Origin: Streptomyces sp. NBC_01235
GTDB lineage: Bacteria > Actinomycetota > Actinomycetes > Streptomycetales > Streptomycetaceae
Reading direction: 5' to 3'
NCBI RefSeq assembly: GCF_035989285.1
Contig: NZ_CP108513.1
Span: 9,238,001-9,302,000 of the forward strand
DNA length: 64,000 nucleotides
The translations under genes and the position numbers were made by a program. The notes beneath the pieces were generated by a model that saw nothing but the letters and a program-made list of their open reading frames with translations, ran no database searches and was not told the DNA's origin. Below, piece after piece: positions 15,706 through 23,857 of the stretch; position 1 is the stretch's first letter; the number at the start of each line of letters is the position of its first letter.

Positions 15706-17049
15706 TCAGGCAGTAACCGTTTCCGGCTGTGACGCCTCCCGTGCGTCCCGTTCGCCGAGCAGTTCCGTCGGGACCTTCGCGGTCTCCCGGGCGGACAGCA
15801 CCGCGATCACCGGCGGGACGCACAGTGCCGCCGTGAAGAGGGCCACCGAGGACCAGTCGTCGCCGTCCGGGCCCGCGATCTGCGCGGCGAAGGTGACCGC
15901 GAAGCCGGCCACGGCGAAGCCGATCTGGGTGCCGATCGCCATGCCGGACAGGCGGACGCGCGTGGAGAACATCTCGCCGTAGAAGGAGGGCCACACGCCG
16001 TTGGCGGCGCTGTAGACCACACCGAAGGTGACGATGCCCAGGAGCAGGATCAGCGGGTAGGAGCCGGTGGAGATCGCCCACAGGTAGGCGAACATCATCA
16101 CCGCGCTGCCGGCCGCGCCGATCAGGTACACCGGACGGCGGCCGATGCGGTCGGACAGCGTGGCCCACAGGGGGATGGCCGCCAGCGCCACCAGGTTCGC
16201 CAGCGCGCCCACCCACAGCATGGAGGAGCGGCTCATGCCGACCGAGTCGCCGGTCGCGTACGCCAGCGCCCACACCGTGAAGATGGTGCTGACCGAGGCG
16301 ACCAGCGCACCCGCGATCACCCGCAGGACGTCCGCCCAGTGCTCGCGCAGCAGCACCGCCAGCGGCAGCTTGACGACCTCGCCGGTGGCCTGCTGGGCCG
16401 CGAAGGCCGGGGTCTCCTCCAGCTTGCGGCGGATGACGTAGCCGACGACGGCGACCGCGATGCTCAGCCAGAACGGCACCCGCCAGCCCCAGGACAGCAA
16501 CTGGTCCTCGGGGAGGGCCGCGATCGGGATGAAGACGAGCGTGGCGAGGAGCTGACCGCCCTGGGTGCCGCTCAGGGTGAAACTGGTGAAGAAGCCGCGC
16601 CGGTGCGACGGTGCGTGTTCCAGCGTCATCGAGTTGGCGCTGGCCTGCTCGCCGGCCGCGGAGATGCCCTGCAGGACACGGCACAGCACCAGCAGGACCG
16701 GCGCGAGACCGCCGACCTGGGCGCGGGTGGGCAGACAGCCGATGAGGAACGTCGAGACGCCCATCAGGATCAGCGTGAAGACCATGATCTTCTTGCGGCC
16801 GACCCGGTCGCCGAAGTGCCCGAGGAAGAGCGCGCCGACGGGACGGGCCGCGTAGGCGACGCCGAACGTGGCCAGCGACAGCAGGGTCGCGGTGGCCGGA
16901 TCGGACTCGTCGAAGAAGACCTTCGGGAAGATCAGGGCTGCCGCGCTGCCGTAGATGAAGAAGTCGTAGTACTCCAGGGCGCTGCCGATCCAGGCCGCCG
17001 TGGCGGCTTTCTTCGGCTGGCCGGGGGGTGCGGCGGAGGGGACGGACAC
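15706..17049 (-). CDS. MHS-family MFS transporter, shikimate/quinate importer candidate
   Basis: A 447-residue 12-helix proton symporter of the metabolite:H+ symporter family (ShiA, KgtP, PcaT relatives). Signatures: SALEYYDFFIYGSAAAL at residues 22-38, GHFGDRVGRKK at the loop 2-3 motif (about 77-87), and SDRIGRRP after helix 8. GTG start at 17049 with GAAGGAG upstream. Its promoter region holds an 18-bp operator (17163-17180) matching the one between the tetR gene and shikimate dehydrogenase, which ties it to quinate/shikimate uptake. ShiA-like substrate assignment is inference from this context. Confidence 0.87.
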   Translation of the reverse strand: MSVPSAAPPGQPKKAATAAWIGSALEYYDFFIYGSAAALIFPKVFFDESDPATATLLSLATFGVAYAARPVGALFLGHFGDRVGRKKIMVFTLILMGVSTFLIGCLPTRAQVGGLAPVLLVLCRVLQGISAAGEQASANSMTLEHAPSHRRGFFTSFTLSGTQGGQLLATLVFIPIAALPEDQLLSWGWRVPFWLSIAVAVVGYVIRRKLEETPAFAAQQATGEVVKLPLAVLLREHWADVLRVIAGALVASVSTIFTVWALAYATGDSVGMSRSSMLWVGALANLVALAAIPLWATLSDRIGRRPVYLIGAAGSAVMMFAYLWAISTGSYPLILLLGIVTFGVVYSAANGVWPSFYGEMFSTRVRLSGMAIGTQIGFAVAGFAVTFAAQIAGPDGDDWSSVALFTAALCVPPVIAVLSARETAKVPTELLGERDAREASQPETVTA

Positions 17050-17162
17050 GGCGTGCTCCTTCGGGGGAACTCCAACTTAGGCGGAGTGAGCGATGGGGAG
17101 AAGTGCCGGATCCCAGGGATGGCGGGACGGCCCGGCCGTGCCGGGCGCGCTCCGGCTAATTA

Positions 17163-17180
17163 ACCCACTAGGTAGTTAGT
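17163..17180. promoter_or_regulatory. Operator for the adjacent TetR regulator (transporter promoter)
   Basis: On the minus strand it reads ACTAACTACCTAGTGGGT, matching the pattern ACTAACTnnnnAGTKNGT shared with 18115-18132. It lies 114 bp upstream of the transporter start in an AT-rich patch. Confidence 0.6.
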
Positions 17181-17246
17181 GGTGATGGGTAGGGATGTTG
17201 CGCCCGCGTTTCCCGGGTGTCAAGAGGCCGCGCATACGCCGCTCGG

Positions 17247-17340
17247 CCCGCTCGGTCCGCCCGGCCCGCTCGGGCGGCTCGGTCCGCCCAGCCCGCTCGG
17301 TCCGCCCAGCCCGCTCGGTCCGCCCGGCCCGCTCAGTCGG
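17247..17340. repeat. 18-bp tandem repeat at 3' end of tetR
   Basis: About five copies of an 18-nt unit close to CCCGCTCGGTCCGCCCAG run from 17247 to the tetR stop region. Copies at 17292-17309 and 17310-17327 differ by one base; the copy at 17265-17282 is more diverged and is followed by a partial unit. The array fills most of the gap between the tetR stop and the operator upstream of the transporter. Confidence 0.8.
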
Positions 17341-18004
17341 CCGTCCGCTCCGCCGTCAGATAGGCGATCACCATGTCGCCGAGCATGGTGCGGTAGTGCT
17401 CGCGCTGGGCGGGGTCGACCAGGTCGCGCCCGAACAGCGCGCCGAACGTGTGCCGGTTTGCCACCCGGAAGAAGCAGAACGAGCTGATCATCGCGTGCAG
17501 GTCGACGGCGTCCACCTCGGCCGTGAACAGGCCGGACTCCTGCCCGGAGGTCAGGATGCGGCGGATCACGTCGAGCGCCGGGGAGCCGATCCGGCCGAGC
17601 TTCTCGGAGGCGGCGATGTGCTCGGCCTCGTGGATGTTCTCGATGCTCACCAGGCGGATGAAGTCGGGGTGCTGCTCGTGGTGGTCGAAGGTCAGCTCCG
17701 CCAGCCGGCGGATGGCCGCGACCGGGTCGAGGTGCTCGACGTCGAGCCGCTGCTCGGCCTCGCGGATCACGCCGTACGCCCGCTCCAGGACGGCCGTGAA
17801 CAGCTGCTCCTTGCCGCCGAAGTAGTAGTAGATCATCCGCTTCGTGGTGCTGGTGCGGGCGGCGATGTCGTCCACCCGGGCCCCGGCGTAGCCGACCCGG
17901 GCGAACTCCTGGGTCGCCACGTCGAGGATTTCGGCCCGGGTCCGGGCGGCGTCGCGCAGCCGCCCGTTGCCGTGGGGTCGTGCCGGTTCGTCGACGCTGG
18001 TCAT
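17333..18004 (-). CDS. TetR-family regulator of quinate/shikimate genes
   Basis: A 223-residue TetR repressor. ATG 18004 is chosen over the upstream ATG at 18034 because AAGGAA lies 5 nt before it. The N-terminal helix-turn-helix spans about residues 15-62 (RAEILDVATQEFARVGYAGA to RMIYYYFGGKEQLF). A C-terminal ligand domain of the TetR_C_33-like type follows. It is divergent from shikimate dehydrogenase, and matching 18-bp palindromes occur at that promoter and at the transporter promoter, so it probably represses all three transcription units until quinate, shikimate or a product binds. Confidence 0.88.
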   Translation of the reverse strand: MTSVDEPARPHGNGRLRDAARTRAEILDVATQEFARVGYAGARVDDIAARTSTTKRMIYYYFGGKEQLFTAVLERAYGVIREAEQRLDVEHLDPVAAIRRLAELTFDHHEQHPDFIRLVSIENIHEAEHIAASEKLGRIGSPALDVIRRILTSGQESGLFTAEVDAVDLHAMISSFCFFRVANRHTFGALFGRDLVDPAQREHYRTMLGDMVIAYLTAERTAD

Positions 18005-18114
18005 CGGGTTCCTTCGGGCGGTAGTGCGCTGCATGGTCGCGTGACGGGATTCTAGAAGCCCGGTCCGGTCCCGTGGTGAGGGAGGCCTTCCCTCGCGGCC
18101 TCCATGGTGTTATG

Positions 18115-18132
18115 ACTAACTCACTAGTTCGT
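18115..18132. promoter_or_regulatory. TetR operator in tetR-aroE intergenic region
   Basis: ACTAACTCACTAGTTCGT is an imperfect palindrome (AC-AACT-n4-AGTT-GT) located 29 bp before the shikimate dehydrogenase start and 111 bp from the tetR start. It matches the site at 17163-17180 in arms and spacing. Confidence 0.65.
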
Positions 18133-18160
18133 ACATTGATCGACGCACAGGAGGTCCGTC

Positions 18161-19045
18161 GTGGCCGTTGTCTCCCAGGACTCGTATCTCGTCGGGCTGA
18201 TCGGTTCCGGCATCGGCCCGTCCCTCAGTCCGGCGCTGCACGAGCGGGAGGCCGACCGGCAGGGGCTGCGCTACCTGTACCGCCTCATCGACATCGACGC
18301 GCTCGGGATCGGCCCCGAGGCGGTGGGCGACCTGGTGCGCGCCGCGCGCGACCTCGGCTTCGACGGACTCAACATCACGCACCCGTGCAAGCAGCTGGTC
18401 ATCCCGCACCTCGACGCGCTCTCCCCGCAGGCCGAGGCGCTGGGCGCGGTCAACACCGTCGTCTTCGAGAACGGCCGGGCCGTCGGCCACAACACCGACG
18501 TAACCGGTTTCGCGGCCTCGTTCGCGCGTGGACTGCCGGACGTCCCGCTGGAGCGGGTCGTGCAGCTGGGCGCGGGCGGTGCCGGCGCGGCCGTCGCGCA
18601 CGCCACGCTCACCCTCGGCGCCGGGCGGGTCACCGTCGTCGACGCGCTGCCCGACCGGGCCGCGGACCTCGCCGGTTCCCTGAACCGCCACTTCGGGCCC
18701 GGCCGGGCCGCGTCCGCCACCCCGGACCGGCTGGCCGACCTGCTCGCGCGGGCCGACGGCGTCGTGCACGCCACCCCCACCGGCATGGCCGCCCACCCCG
18801 GCCTGCCGGTCCCCGCGGAGGTGCTGCGCCCCGGCCTGTGGGTCGCCGAGGTCGTCTACCGCCCCCTGGAGACCGAGCTGCTGCGCACCGCCCGCGCGGC
18901 CGGCTGCGCCACTTTGGACGGAGGAGGGATGGCCGTCTTCCAGGCCGCGGACGCGTTCCGTCTCTTCACCGGCCGTGAGCCCGACAGTGCCCGCATGCTC
19001 GCCGACATCGCCGAGCTGGCCGGCGCCGTCGCCGCCCCGAAGTAA
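18161..19045 (+). CDS. aroE: Shikimate/quinate dehydrogenase
   Basis: A 294-residue AroE-family enzyme that oxidises shikimate or quinate to the 3-dehydro form. GTG start at 18161 with AGGAGG upstream. Substrate-binding SLSPALHE is at residues 20-27, catalytic Lys lies in NITHPCKQ (about 72-79), followed by GHNTDVTGF, and the nucleotide loop is GAGGAGAAV. The C-terminal LDGGGMAVFQAADAF is typical. NITHPCK instead of NVTxPxK is seen in the quinate/shikimate catabolic branch. Next to an importer and a dehydroshikimate dehydratase, it is more likely catabolic (QsuD-like) than the biosynthetic aroE. Confidence 0.9.
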   Translation: MAVVSQDSYLVGLIGSGIGPSLSPALHEREADRQGLRYLYRLIDIDALGIGPEAVGDLVRAARDLGFDGLNITHPCKQLVIPHLDALSPQAEALGAVNTVVFENGRAVGHNTDVTGFAASFARGLPDVPLERVVQLGAGGAGAAVAHATLTLGAGRVTVVDALPDRAADLAGSLNRHFGPGRAASATPDRLADLLARADGVVHATPTGMAAHPGLPVPAEVLRPGLWVAEVVYRPLETELLRTARAAGCATLDGGGMAVFQAADAFRLFTGREPDSARMLADIAELAGAVAAPK

Positions 19046-19066
19046 CCAGAAACCGGAGGTGTCCAG

Positions 19067-20908
19067 GTGCGTACGTCCATAGCAACCGTTTCCCTCAGCG
19101 GATCCCTCACCGAGAAGCTCACGGCCGCCGCCCGGGCCGGTTTCGACGGCGTCGAGATCTTCGAGAACGACCTGCTCGCCAGCTCCCTCGCCCCCGAGGA
19201 GATCCGGGCCCGCTGCGCCGATCTCGGCCTCACCATCGACCTCTACCAGCCGATGCGGGACATCGAGGCCGTGCCCGCCGAGCAGTTCGCCCGCAACCTG
19301 CGCCGCGCCCGGCACAAGTTCGAGGTGATGGGCAGGCTCGGCGCGGACACCGTCCTGGTCTGCTCCAGCGTCTCCCCGCTCGCCGCGGACGACGACGCCC
19401 TCGCCGCCGAGCAGCTGAGCCGACTGGCCGACCTGGCCCAGGACTTCGGCATCCGGGTCGCCTACGAGGCGCTCGCCTGGGGACGGCACGTCAGCACGTA
19501 CGACCACGCCTGGCGCATCGTCGAGACCGCCGGCCACCCCGCGCTCGGCACCTGCCTGGACAGCTTCCACATCCTCTCCCGGAGCTCCGACCCCAAGGAC
19601 CTCGAAGGCATCGCGGACATCCCCGGCGAGAAGATCTTCTTCCTCCAGCTGGCCGATGCCCCGCTGCTCGGCATGGACGTTCTGCAGTGGAGCCGCCACC
19701 ATCGCTGCTTCCCCGGCCAGGGCGGCTTCGACGTCGCCGGGCTGGTGAAACACGTGCTGCGCACCGGTTACGGCGGCCCGCTCTCCCTGGAGGTCTTCAA
19801 CGACGTCTTCCGGCAGGCCGAGGCCGGCCCGACCGCCGTGGACGGCCGCCGCTCCCTGCTGATCCTCCAGGAGGAGGCCGGCATCGAGGCCCTGCCCGTG
19901 CCCGCCGCCCCGACCGGTGTCGCCTTCGCCGAACTGGTCACCCGCGACGCCGAACCCGTCGTCGCCGTCCTCACCGGCCTCGGCTTCGCCCGTACCGCCC
20001 GCCATCGCGGCAAACCGGTCGAGCTGTGGGAGCAGGGCGCCGCCCGCATCCTGCTCAACACCGGCCCGGCGGCCTTCCCCCACTCTCGGCTTGCCTCGCG
20101 CGGGGGGAACCCCACCGACGGCACCACCCTCGCCGCGATCGGCCTGGAGTCACCGGACCCGGCCGCCGCCGCCCGACGCGCGGAGGCCCTGCTCGCCCCC
20201 GTGCTGCCCCGCCGCCGTGCCGCCGAGGACGCCCCGCTGGACGCCGTCGCCGCCCCCGACGGCACCGAGCTCTTCCTGTGCGCGACGAACCGGCCCGAAC
20301 TGCCCAACTGGCGCGCCGACTTCGAGGACGTCCCCCACAGCCCCGCCCCCTCCGACGACTTCCGCATCGACCACGTGGCGCTCACTCAGCCCTGGCATCA
20401 CTTCGACGAGGCGGTCCTCTTCCACCGCGGTGTCCTCGGCCTCGACGCCCAGGAGAGCGTCGACGTCGCCGACCCCTACGGGCTGCTGCGCAGCCGCGCC
20501 GTCACCAACGCCGACGGCAGTGTCCGCTTCCCGCTCACCGTCGGCGCGGCCCCCGGCGACGGCACCGCCCAGGCCCGGCACATCGCGCTGGCCACCGACG
20601 ACGTGGTCGCCGCGGCCCGCCGCTTCACCGAGGCCGGCGGCCGCCTGCTGCGCATCCCCACGAACTACTACGACGACCTCGCGGCCCGCTTCGAATTCGC
20701 CGACGGCGAGCTGGAGACCTACCGCGACCTCGGCATCCTCTACGACCGGGACGCGCACGGCGTCTTCCGGCACTGCTACACGCACACCGTCGGCCGCGTG
20801 TTCCTCGAACTGGTCCAGCGCGACGGCGGATACCAGGGCTACGGCGCCGCCAACGCGCCGGTGCGGCTCGCCGCGCAGCACGCCGTGCGCCTGCCTACTG
20901 CCGGCTGA
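19067..20908 (+). CDS. qsuB: 3-dehydroshikimate dehydratase, two-domain QsuB type
   Basis: A 613-residue bimodular protein of the QsuB type. The N-terminal xylose-isomerase-like TIM barrel (1-275) converts 3-dehydroshikimate to protocatechuate, with metal-ligand-like elements TCLDSFH, QLADAP and LSLEVFND. The C-terminal half (about 280-600) resembles 4-hydroxyphenylpyruvate dioxygenase, as in Corynebacterium QsuB where it lacks that activity. Segments VALTQPWHHFDEA and GRVFLELVQRDGGYQGYG mark it. GTG start at 19067 with GGAGGT upstream, 21 bp after aroE. Residues about 337-349 derive from a palindromic repeat inserted in frame. It overlaps the convergent gene by 14 bp. Confidence 0.9.
   Translation: MRTSIATVSLSGSLTEKLTAAARAGFDGVEIFENDLLASSLAPEEIRARCADLGLTIDLYQPMRDIEAVPAEQFARNLRRARHKFEVMGRLGADTVLVCSSVSPLAADDDALAAEQLSRLADLAQDFGIRVAYEALAWGRHVSTYDHAWRIVETAGHPALGTCLDSFHILSRSSDPKDLEGIADIPGEKIFFLQLADAPLLGMDVLQWSRHHRCFPGQGGFDVAGLVKHVLRTGYGGPLSLEVFNDVFRQAEAGPTAVDGRRSLLILQEEAGIEALPVPAAPTGVAFAELVTRDAEPVVAVLTGLGFARTARHRGKPVELWEQGAARILLNTGPAAFPHSRLASRGGNPTDGTTLAAIGLESPDPAAAARRAEALLAPVLPRRRAAEDAPLDAVAAPDGTELFLCATNRPELPNWRADFEDVPHSPAPSDDFRIDHVALTQPWHHFDEAVLFHRGVLGLDAQESVDVADPYGLLRSRAVTNADGSVRFPLTVGAAPGDGTAQARHIALATDDVVAAARRFTEAGGRLLRIPTNYYDDLAARFEFADGELETYRDLGILYDRDAHGVFRHCYTHTVGRVFLELVQRDGGYQGYGAANAPVRLAAQHAVRLPTAG
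20075..20113. repeat. Streptomyces short palindromic repeat inserted in qsuB
   Basis: A GC-rich imperfect palindrome with arms TTCCCCC (20075-20081) and GGGGGAA (20103-20109) around a CACTCTCGGCTTGCCTCGCG core. I recognise it as resembling a dispersed Streptomyces repeat usually found between genes. Here it is in frame and encodes FPHSRLASRGGNP inside the second domain. Confidence 0.55.
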
Positions 20909-22322
20909 CCGTCCTGGTCACACCGGCGACGACCGTCGTCGCCAGGATCCAGCCGGTGACGATGAGGACGTAGGACAGCGTCTGGTACCAGCCGGTCGGC
21001 GCGAACGCGTCCTCCTGCCCGAAGGAGATCACCGGCAGCAGCAGATCGAGGGTGTAGAAAACCGGGTTGAACTGGGGTGCCTCGCCCGCCTTGAGCGCGG
21101 GCGGGTGGTGTCCCGCGTACGCGATCGAGCCGACGGCGAGCAGCGACAGCAGCCAGACGGCGGCACGCAGCGGGCGGAAGCCGTAGCCGACGGCGGCGTC
21201 CTGGAGCCGGCCCCATACCTTCCCGTACCAGGGGAGCGTGGACCGGCGGCGGCGCTGCTTTGCGAGCTGGACGAGCCGGGCGGCCTGGTCGTCGCCGATG
21301 CGCCGGTACGCGGCGGTGAGCTGCTCGTAGGCGTGCGGGTCGAACCCTTCCCCGTCGCGCTCCAGCATCGGCAGCCGACGATCGGCGGGCTCGTGCGGGG
21401 TGAGGAATGTGTAGGTGAGGTCGAGGAGGCGGACCTGGTCGGGCAGCATCTCGGGCTCCACGTCGAGCTGGTTGATCGTGGCGCGCCGCAGGTTCAGCAT
21501 GCCCTGAACGGGGGCGCCCCGGCGCAGCCAGAACTCGCCGATCACACAACTGCTGGCGCGCAGGGCGGTGCCGCCGGGGTTGGACAGGCGGGCGTCCAGC
21601 AGATCCACCCGGCCGGGGACGCGGGCGCCCCGCAGGTCGATGCGGCCTTCGGCGCGCAGGCGTCGGCCCAGCAGGTTCGCGCCCAGCTCCAGCGCCTCGG
21701 CTTCCAGGACGTTGGCGCCGGGGTTGCTCAGCTCGGCTCCCTCCAGATCCAGCGAGCCGGCCACGCTGGCCCCGTCGAGCCGGATCAGTCCCTGTGCGCG
21801 AAGGCCCCGGGCGCACAGGTCGTCGTCGACGGCGACCTGGTTGAGCTGCAGCACCGGCTGTCCGGCAGTCTGGCCGGCGACCTCCGCCCCCTCCAGGAAC
21901 AGCGCCCCGCTGATCTGCGCTCCGTCGAGACGCACCGGCCCGCCGAAGCGGCAGCGCGTCAGCCGCAGGCTGCCGTCGATCCGGGCCCGTGTCACCGACA
22001 GGCCGGGCATCGCGGAGTCACGCAGGCTGAGGTAGCGCAGGTGGGCGCCGACGAAGTCCGGGGCGTTCTCGAAGCGGCAGTGGGTCAGGTGGATGACGCT
22101 GTCGACCGTGGCGTAGCGCAGTTCCAGCGCGCCGGTGACGCCGGCTCCTCGCACCTTGAGGGCCGCTATCTCCCCAGGTTCCTGAGGGCCGTTGAGGAGC
22201 AGCGCCCGCAACACCACGGCCCGTACCGTCTGTTCGCCGCTCTCACGGAGGTCGACCTCCGCCCCCGTGGCGAAGGCCCGCCAGAGTCGCTGTTCGGCCG
22301 GTGTCAGATCGTTGATCTCCAT
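20895..22322 (-). CDS. Pentapeptide-repeat-like beta-helix protein with C-terminal membrane helices
   Basis: A 475-residue protein. Residues 1-75 form a mixed helical head, and about 76-300 are a repetitive beta-solenoid with spacing like A(D/N)LxG repeats (GSLRLTRCRFGG, GALFLEGAEVAG, GSLDLEGAELSN, GRVDLLDARLSN). A helical Arg/Lys-rich linker (KQRRRR) and 2-3 transmembrane helices at about 385-470 follow, resembling ion-channel-like terminal segments. It is the last gene of the leftward pentose-phosphate operon, 42 bp after the histidine phosphatase. Function unknown: scaffold or membrane sensor is possible. It overlaps the convergent qsuB end by 14 bp. Confidence 0.8.
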   Translation of the reverse strand: MEINDLTPAEQRLWRAFATGAEVDLRESGEQTVRAVVLRALLLNGPQEPGEIAALKVRGAGVTGALELRYATVDSVIHLTHCRFENAPDFVGAHLRYLSLRDSAMPGLSVTRARIDGSLRLTRCRFGGPVRLDGAQISGALFLEGAEVAGQTAGQPVLQLNQVAVDDDLCARGLRAQGLIRLDGASVAGSLDLEGAELSNPGANVLEAEALELGANLLGRRLRAEGRIDLRGARVPGRVDLLDARLSNPGGTALRASSCVIGEFWLRRGAPVQGMLNLRRATINQLDVEPEMLPDQVRLLDLTYTFLTPHEPADRRLPMLERDGEGFDPHAYEQLTAAYRRIGDDQAARLVQLAKQRRRRSTLPWYGKVWGRLQDAAVGYGFRPLRAAVWLLSLLAVGSIAYAGHHPPALKAGEAPQFNPVFYTLDLLLPVISFGQEDAFAPTGWYQTLSYVLIVTGWILATTVVAGVTRTVSRQ

Positions 22323-22364
22323 CAGCGGCGACTCTGGCGGGCCTTGTCGAGCGGTGTCAACCGG

Positions 22365-22958
22365 CTATGCGCGCACGTTCCATTCGGCGACGACGGGCCG
22401 CCCGTGCTCCGTCGACAGCCGGCTGATGGTGCCCGTCGACAGCTGGAACAACCGGCCCTCGGCGGGCGGGAGTCCGAGCCGACGGGCCGTCAGGACGCGC
22501 AGGAAGTGGCCGTGTGCGACCAGCACGGCGTCACCGCCGCAGCTCTGGAGCGCGGCGTCCACCCGGGACAGCACCCGGTCGGCGCGCAGCCCGGTCTCCT
22601 CGGGAGACTCGCCGGGGTGGCCTTCGGGGCCGGGCGGTACGCCGTCGGTCCACAGGTCCCAGGTGGGACGGGTGCGGTGGATCTCGATGGTGGTGATGCC
22701 CTCGTAGGCGCCGTAGTCCCACTCGTGCAGGTCCGGTTCGGGCACGGCCCCGGCGACGCCCGCGAGTTCGGCGGTGCGGACCGCTCGGTGCAGCGGGCTG
22801 GTCAGGGCGAGGCAGAAGGTCCGGCCGGAGAGGAGCGGGGCGAGGGACTTGGCCTGTTCCTCGCCGTGTTCGGTGAGGGGCAGATCGGTCCAGCTGGTGT
22901 GCTGTCCCGACACGCTCCACTCCGTCTCCCCGTGGCGGACCAGCAGAAGATCCCCCAC
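22365..22958 (-). CDS. Histidine phosphatase (phosphoglycerate mutase-like)
   Basis: A 197-residue cytosolic phosphatase of the RHG family. The catalytic loop LVRHGETEWS is at residues 6-15 with His9 as the phospho-acceptor. The acid residue lies in EWDYGAYEG and the second His in LVAHGHFLRV (about residue 148). It follows gnd by 7 bp in the same operon, which suggests dephosphorylation of a sugar phosphate related to the pentose-phosphate pathway rather than a glycolytic mutase role. Length fits monomeric family members. Confidence 0.9.
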   Translation of the reverse strand: MGDLLLVRHGETEWSVSGQHTSWTDLPLTEHGEEQAKSLAPLLSGRTFCLALTSPLHRAVRTAELAGVAGAVPEPDLHEWDYGAYEGITTIEIHRTRPTWDLWTDGVPPGPEGHPGESPEETGLRADRVLSRVDAALQSCGGDAVLVAHGHFLRVLTARRLGLPPAEGRLFQLSTGTISRLSTEHGRPVVAEWNVRA

Positions 22959-22965
22959 GGCAGGC

Positions 22966-23856
22966 CTACTTGTTCGCCGACTCGACGGCGTGGCCGCCGA
23001 ACTGGTTGCGCAGGGCCGCGATCATCTTCATCTGCGGGGAGTCCTCCTGACGGGAGGCGAACCGCGCGAAGAGGGACGCCGTGATGGCGGGCAGCGGGAC
23101 GGCGTTGTCGATGGCGGCCTCGACCGTCCACCGGCCCTCTCCGGAGTCCTCGGCGTAGCCGCGCAGCTTGTCCAGGTGCACGTCCTCGTCGAGGGCGTTG
23201 ACGGCCAGGTCGAGCAGCCAGGAACGGATGACCGTGCCCTCCTGCCAGGACCGGAAGACCTCGCGCACGTTCTCCACGGAGTCGACCTTCTCCAGGAGCT
23301 CCCAGCCCTCGGCGTAGGCCTGCATCATGGCGTACTCGATGCCGTTGTGGACCATCTTCGAGAAGTGCCCGGCCCCGACCCTGCCCGCGTGCACATAGCC
23401 GTACGGGCCCTCCGGCTTGAGCGCGTCGAAGATCGGCTGGAGCCTCTCGACGTGTTCCTTCTCGCCGCCGACCATCAGGGCGTAGCCGTTCTGCAGGCCC
23501 CAGACACCTCCGGAGACACCGGCGTCGACGAAGCCGATGCCCTTGGCGCCGAGCTCCTCGGCGTGCTTCTCGTCGTCCGTCCAGCGGGAGTTGCCGCCGT
23601 CGACGACCGTGTCGCCGGGCTGGAGCAGATCGCCGAGTTCGTCGATGACGGACTGTGTGGGCGCCCCGGCCGGGACCATCACCCAGACGGTCCGGGGCGC
23701 TTGAAGCTTGTCGACGAGTTCGGCGAGCCCGCTGACGTCGGAGAGCTCGGGGTTGCGGTCGTAGCCGACGACGGTGTGGCCGGCGCGGCGGACGCGCTCG
23801 CGCATGTTGCCGCCCATCTTGCCGAGACCGATCAGGCCCAGCTGAATCGATGTCAT
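22966..23856 (-). CDS. gnd: 6-phosphogluconate dehydrogenase, decarboxylating (short form)
   Basis: A 296-residue Gnd of the short actinobacterial/NAD-type class (YqeC/GntZ-like) rather than the 470-residue form. It oxidises 6-phosphogluconate to ribulose 5-phosphate and CO2. Rossmann motif GLIGLGKMGGNM at 7-18, substrate loop DAGVSGGVWGL (about 111-121), catalytic Lys in GHFSKMVHNGIEYAMMQAYAEG (about 163-184). One nucleotide separates its ATG from the pgi stop, so it is coupled to pgi in the pentose-phosphate operon. Confidence 0.93.
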   Translation of the reverse strand: MTSIQLGLIGLGKMGGNMRERVRRAGHTVVGYDRNPELSDVSGLAELVDKLQAPRTVWVMVPAGAPTQSVIDELGDLLQPGDTVVDGGNSRWTDDEKHAEELGAKGIGFVDAGVSGGVWGLQNGYALMVGGEKEHVERLQPIFDALKPEGPYGYVHAGRVGAGHFSKMVHNGIEYAMMQAYAEGWELLEKVDSVENVREVFRSWQEGTVIRSWLLDLAVNALDEDVHLDKLRGYAEDSGEGRWTVEAAIDNAVPLPAITASLFARFASRQEDSPQMKMIAALRNQFGGHAVESANK

Positions 23857-23857
23857 G

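Noticed and set aside
20895..23084. A 1055-codon plus-strand frame over 19917-23084
   Set aside because: It runs through qsuB in the wrong frame and antisense to real genes, with Arg/Pro/Ser-rich nonsense typical of high-GC shadows.
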